Source: Petrolisthes cinctipes
Lineage: Eukaryota; Arthropoda; Malacostraca; Decapoda; Porcellanidae
Length of the DNA: 64,000 nt
NCBI GenBank assembly: GCA_033782935.1
Contig: JAWQEG010000411.1
Span: forward strand, 679,501-743,500
Reading direction: 5' to 3'
Position numbers and translations under genes: made by a program. Each line of letters begins with the position of its first letter. Within the stretch, counting starts at the first letter, position 1. The notes under the pieces are model-generated. The model saw only the letters and a list, made by a program, of their open reading frames with translations, did not search any database and was not told the origin of the DNA. This document shows positions 62,344-64,000 of the stretch, one piece after another.

Positions 62344-64000
62344 CACGCACCACCCCATGAATGACTGTTGATATATACAGTCCAAGCACTGTAATGACAC
62401 TCACCACACCATGAATGACTGTTGATATTTACAGTCAAAGCACTGTAATGACACCCACCACCCCATGAATGACGGTTAATATTTACAGTCCAAACACTGT
62501 AATGACACACGAACACCCACGACCCAATGTATGACTGCTGATATTTACAGTCCAAGCACAGTAATGACACTCACCACCCCATGATTGACTGTTAGTATTT
62601 ACACTCTAAGCACTGTAATGACACCCACACACCCACCAACCCATAAATGACTGTTGATATTTACATTCCATGCACTGTAATGAGACCCACACACCAACAA
62701 CCCCATGAATGACTCTTGATATTTAGAGTCCAAGCAATGTAATGACACTCACACACCATCCACCCCATGAATGACTGTTGATATTTACAGTCCAAGCACT
62801 GTAATGACACCCACACACCCTCCACCCCAATAATGATCATTGATATTTATAGTCCAAGCAATGTAATGACACCCACACACCCACCACCCAATGAATAGCT
62901 GTTGATATTTACAGTCCAAGCACTGTAATGACACCCACACACCACCCACCAAATAAATGACTGTTGATATTTACAGTCCAAGCATTGTAATGATACCCAC
63001 ACACCCACCACCCCATGAATATCTATTGATATTAACAGTCCAAGCAATATAATGACACCCACACATTTACCATCCAATTAATGACTGTTGATATTTGCAG
63101 TATAAGTGCTGTAATGACACCCACACACCCACCACCCTTTGAATGACTGTTGATATTTACAGTCCAAGCAATGTTATAACACCTACTATCCCATGAATGA
63201 CTGTTGGTATTTTAAGTCCAAGCACTATAATGACACACACACATCCACCATCCCATAAATGACTGTTGATATTTCCGGTCCAAGCACTGTAATGACACCC
63301 CCACCCCCACCACTAAATGAATGACTGTTAATATATACAGACCAATCACTGTAATGACACCCACACACCCACCACCTCATGAATGTCTATTGATATTTAA
63401 AGTCCAATCACTGTAATGACACCCGCACACCCACCACCCCATGAATGACTGTTGATATATACAGTCCAAGCACTGTAATGACACTCACCACCCCATGAAT
63501 GACTGTTGATATTTACAGTCAAAGCACTGTAATGAAACCCACCACACTATGAATGACGGTTGGTATTTACAGTCCAAGTACTGTAATGACACCCAGACAC
63601 CCACCACCATATGAATGACTGTTGATATTTACAATCCAAGCACTGTAATGACACCCACACACCCTCCACCCCAATAATGATCATTGATATTTATAGTCCA
63701 AGCAATGTAATGACACCCACACACCCACCACCCAATGAATAGCTGTTGATATTTACAGTCCAAGCACTGTAATGACACCCACACACCACCCACCAAATAA
63801 ATGACTGTTGATATTTACAGTCCAAGCATTGTAATGATACCCACACACCCACCACCCCATGAATATCTATTGATATTAACAGTCCAAGCAATATAATGAC
63901 ACCCACACATTTACCATCCAATTAATGACTGTTGATATTTGCAGTATAAGTGCTGTAATGACACCCACACACCCACCACCCTTTGAATGACTGTTGATAT
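62344..64000 (+). repeat. 62-bp tandem satellite, block 4
   Basis: The satellite resumes in phase and the same orientation after the LTR element and runs off the window end. No gene was seen. Confidence 0.97.
62806..64000 (+). repeat. 844-bp tandem higher-order repeat
   Basis: Copy 1 is 62806-63649. Copy 2 starts at 63650 and is cut by the window end after 351 bp. The frame at 62847-63077 recurs at 63691-63921 with identical translation. The same block is recognisable in more diverged form near 43600-44330. Confidence 0.9.

Overview
The window looks like eukaryotic, repeat-dominated DNA, most likely from an arthropod and possibly a decapod crustacean. That guess rests on the kinds of elements present (Ty3/Gypsy LTR elements, a Mutator-like transposase, a tRNA-headed SINE) and on the CA-rich satellite; nothing in the sequence fixes the species. 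I see no host protein-coding gene, no rRNA or functional tRNA gene, and no prokaryotic feature.

Layout: about 46.6 kb is one tandem satellite (1-3103, 8952-45482, 45819-51142, 62344-64000), every unit in the same orientation. The full unit is 62 bp, with shorter 53-54 bp variants, so roughly 750-800 units. Each unit holds three short arms (GACTGT, ACAGTC, ACTGTAA) that can form two mutually exclusive hairpins, followed by a C/A-rich tail whose complement is G-rich. Units are organised into higher-order blocks: 2641 bp, 2871 bp in tandem, a 3.3 kb duplicated block, a 1.4 kb block copied 4036 bp away, about 914 bp, and 844 bp in tandem. The blocks at both ends of the window are nearly identical copies; the middle (about 20-45 kb) is more diverged.

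Three insertions interrupt the array. (1) 3104-8946, plus strand: a 5.84 kb LTR retrotransposon with 539 bp LTRs differing at one base and a perfect 5 bp target duplication. Its polyprotein order is gag-protease-integrase-RT-RNase H: a Ty3/Gypsy-type protein set in Ty1/Copia order, the signature of the Gmr1 group. It has a frameshift in gag and an RT active site reading YFDN instead of YxDD. (2) 45483-45818, minus strand: a tRNA-derived SINE with a 26-base tail. (3) 51143-62343, minus strand: an 11.2 kb LTR element with 559 bp LTRs differing at two bases, yet its Ty3/Gypsy pol (usual order PR-RT-RH-IN) is shredded; only a 189-residue gag-like ORF is open. Inside it lies a Mutator-like transposase pseudogene (52995-54830), whose frame is broken only by two in-frame TAA codons.

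The pieces tell one story: a satellite growing by unequal exchange, with recent element insertions on top. Uninterrupted paralogous copies of the insertion sites survive elsewhere in the window, so both LTR insertions can be reconstructed to the base. The two LTR elements entered within 2 bp of the same position in the satellite unit.
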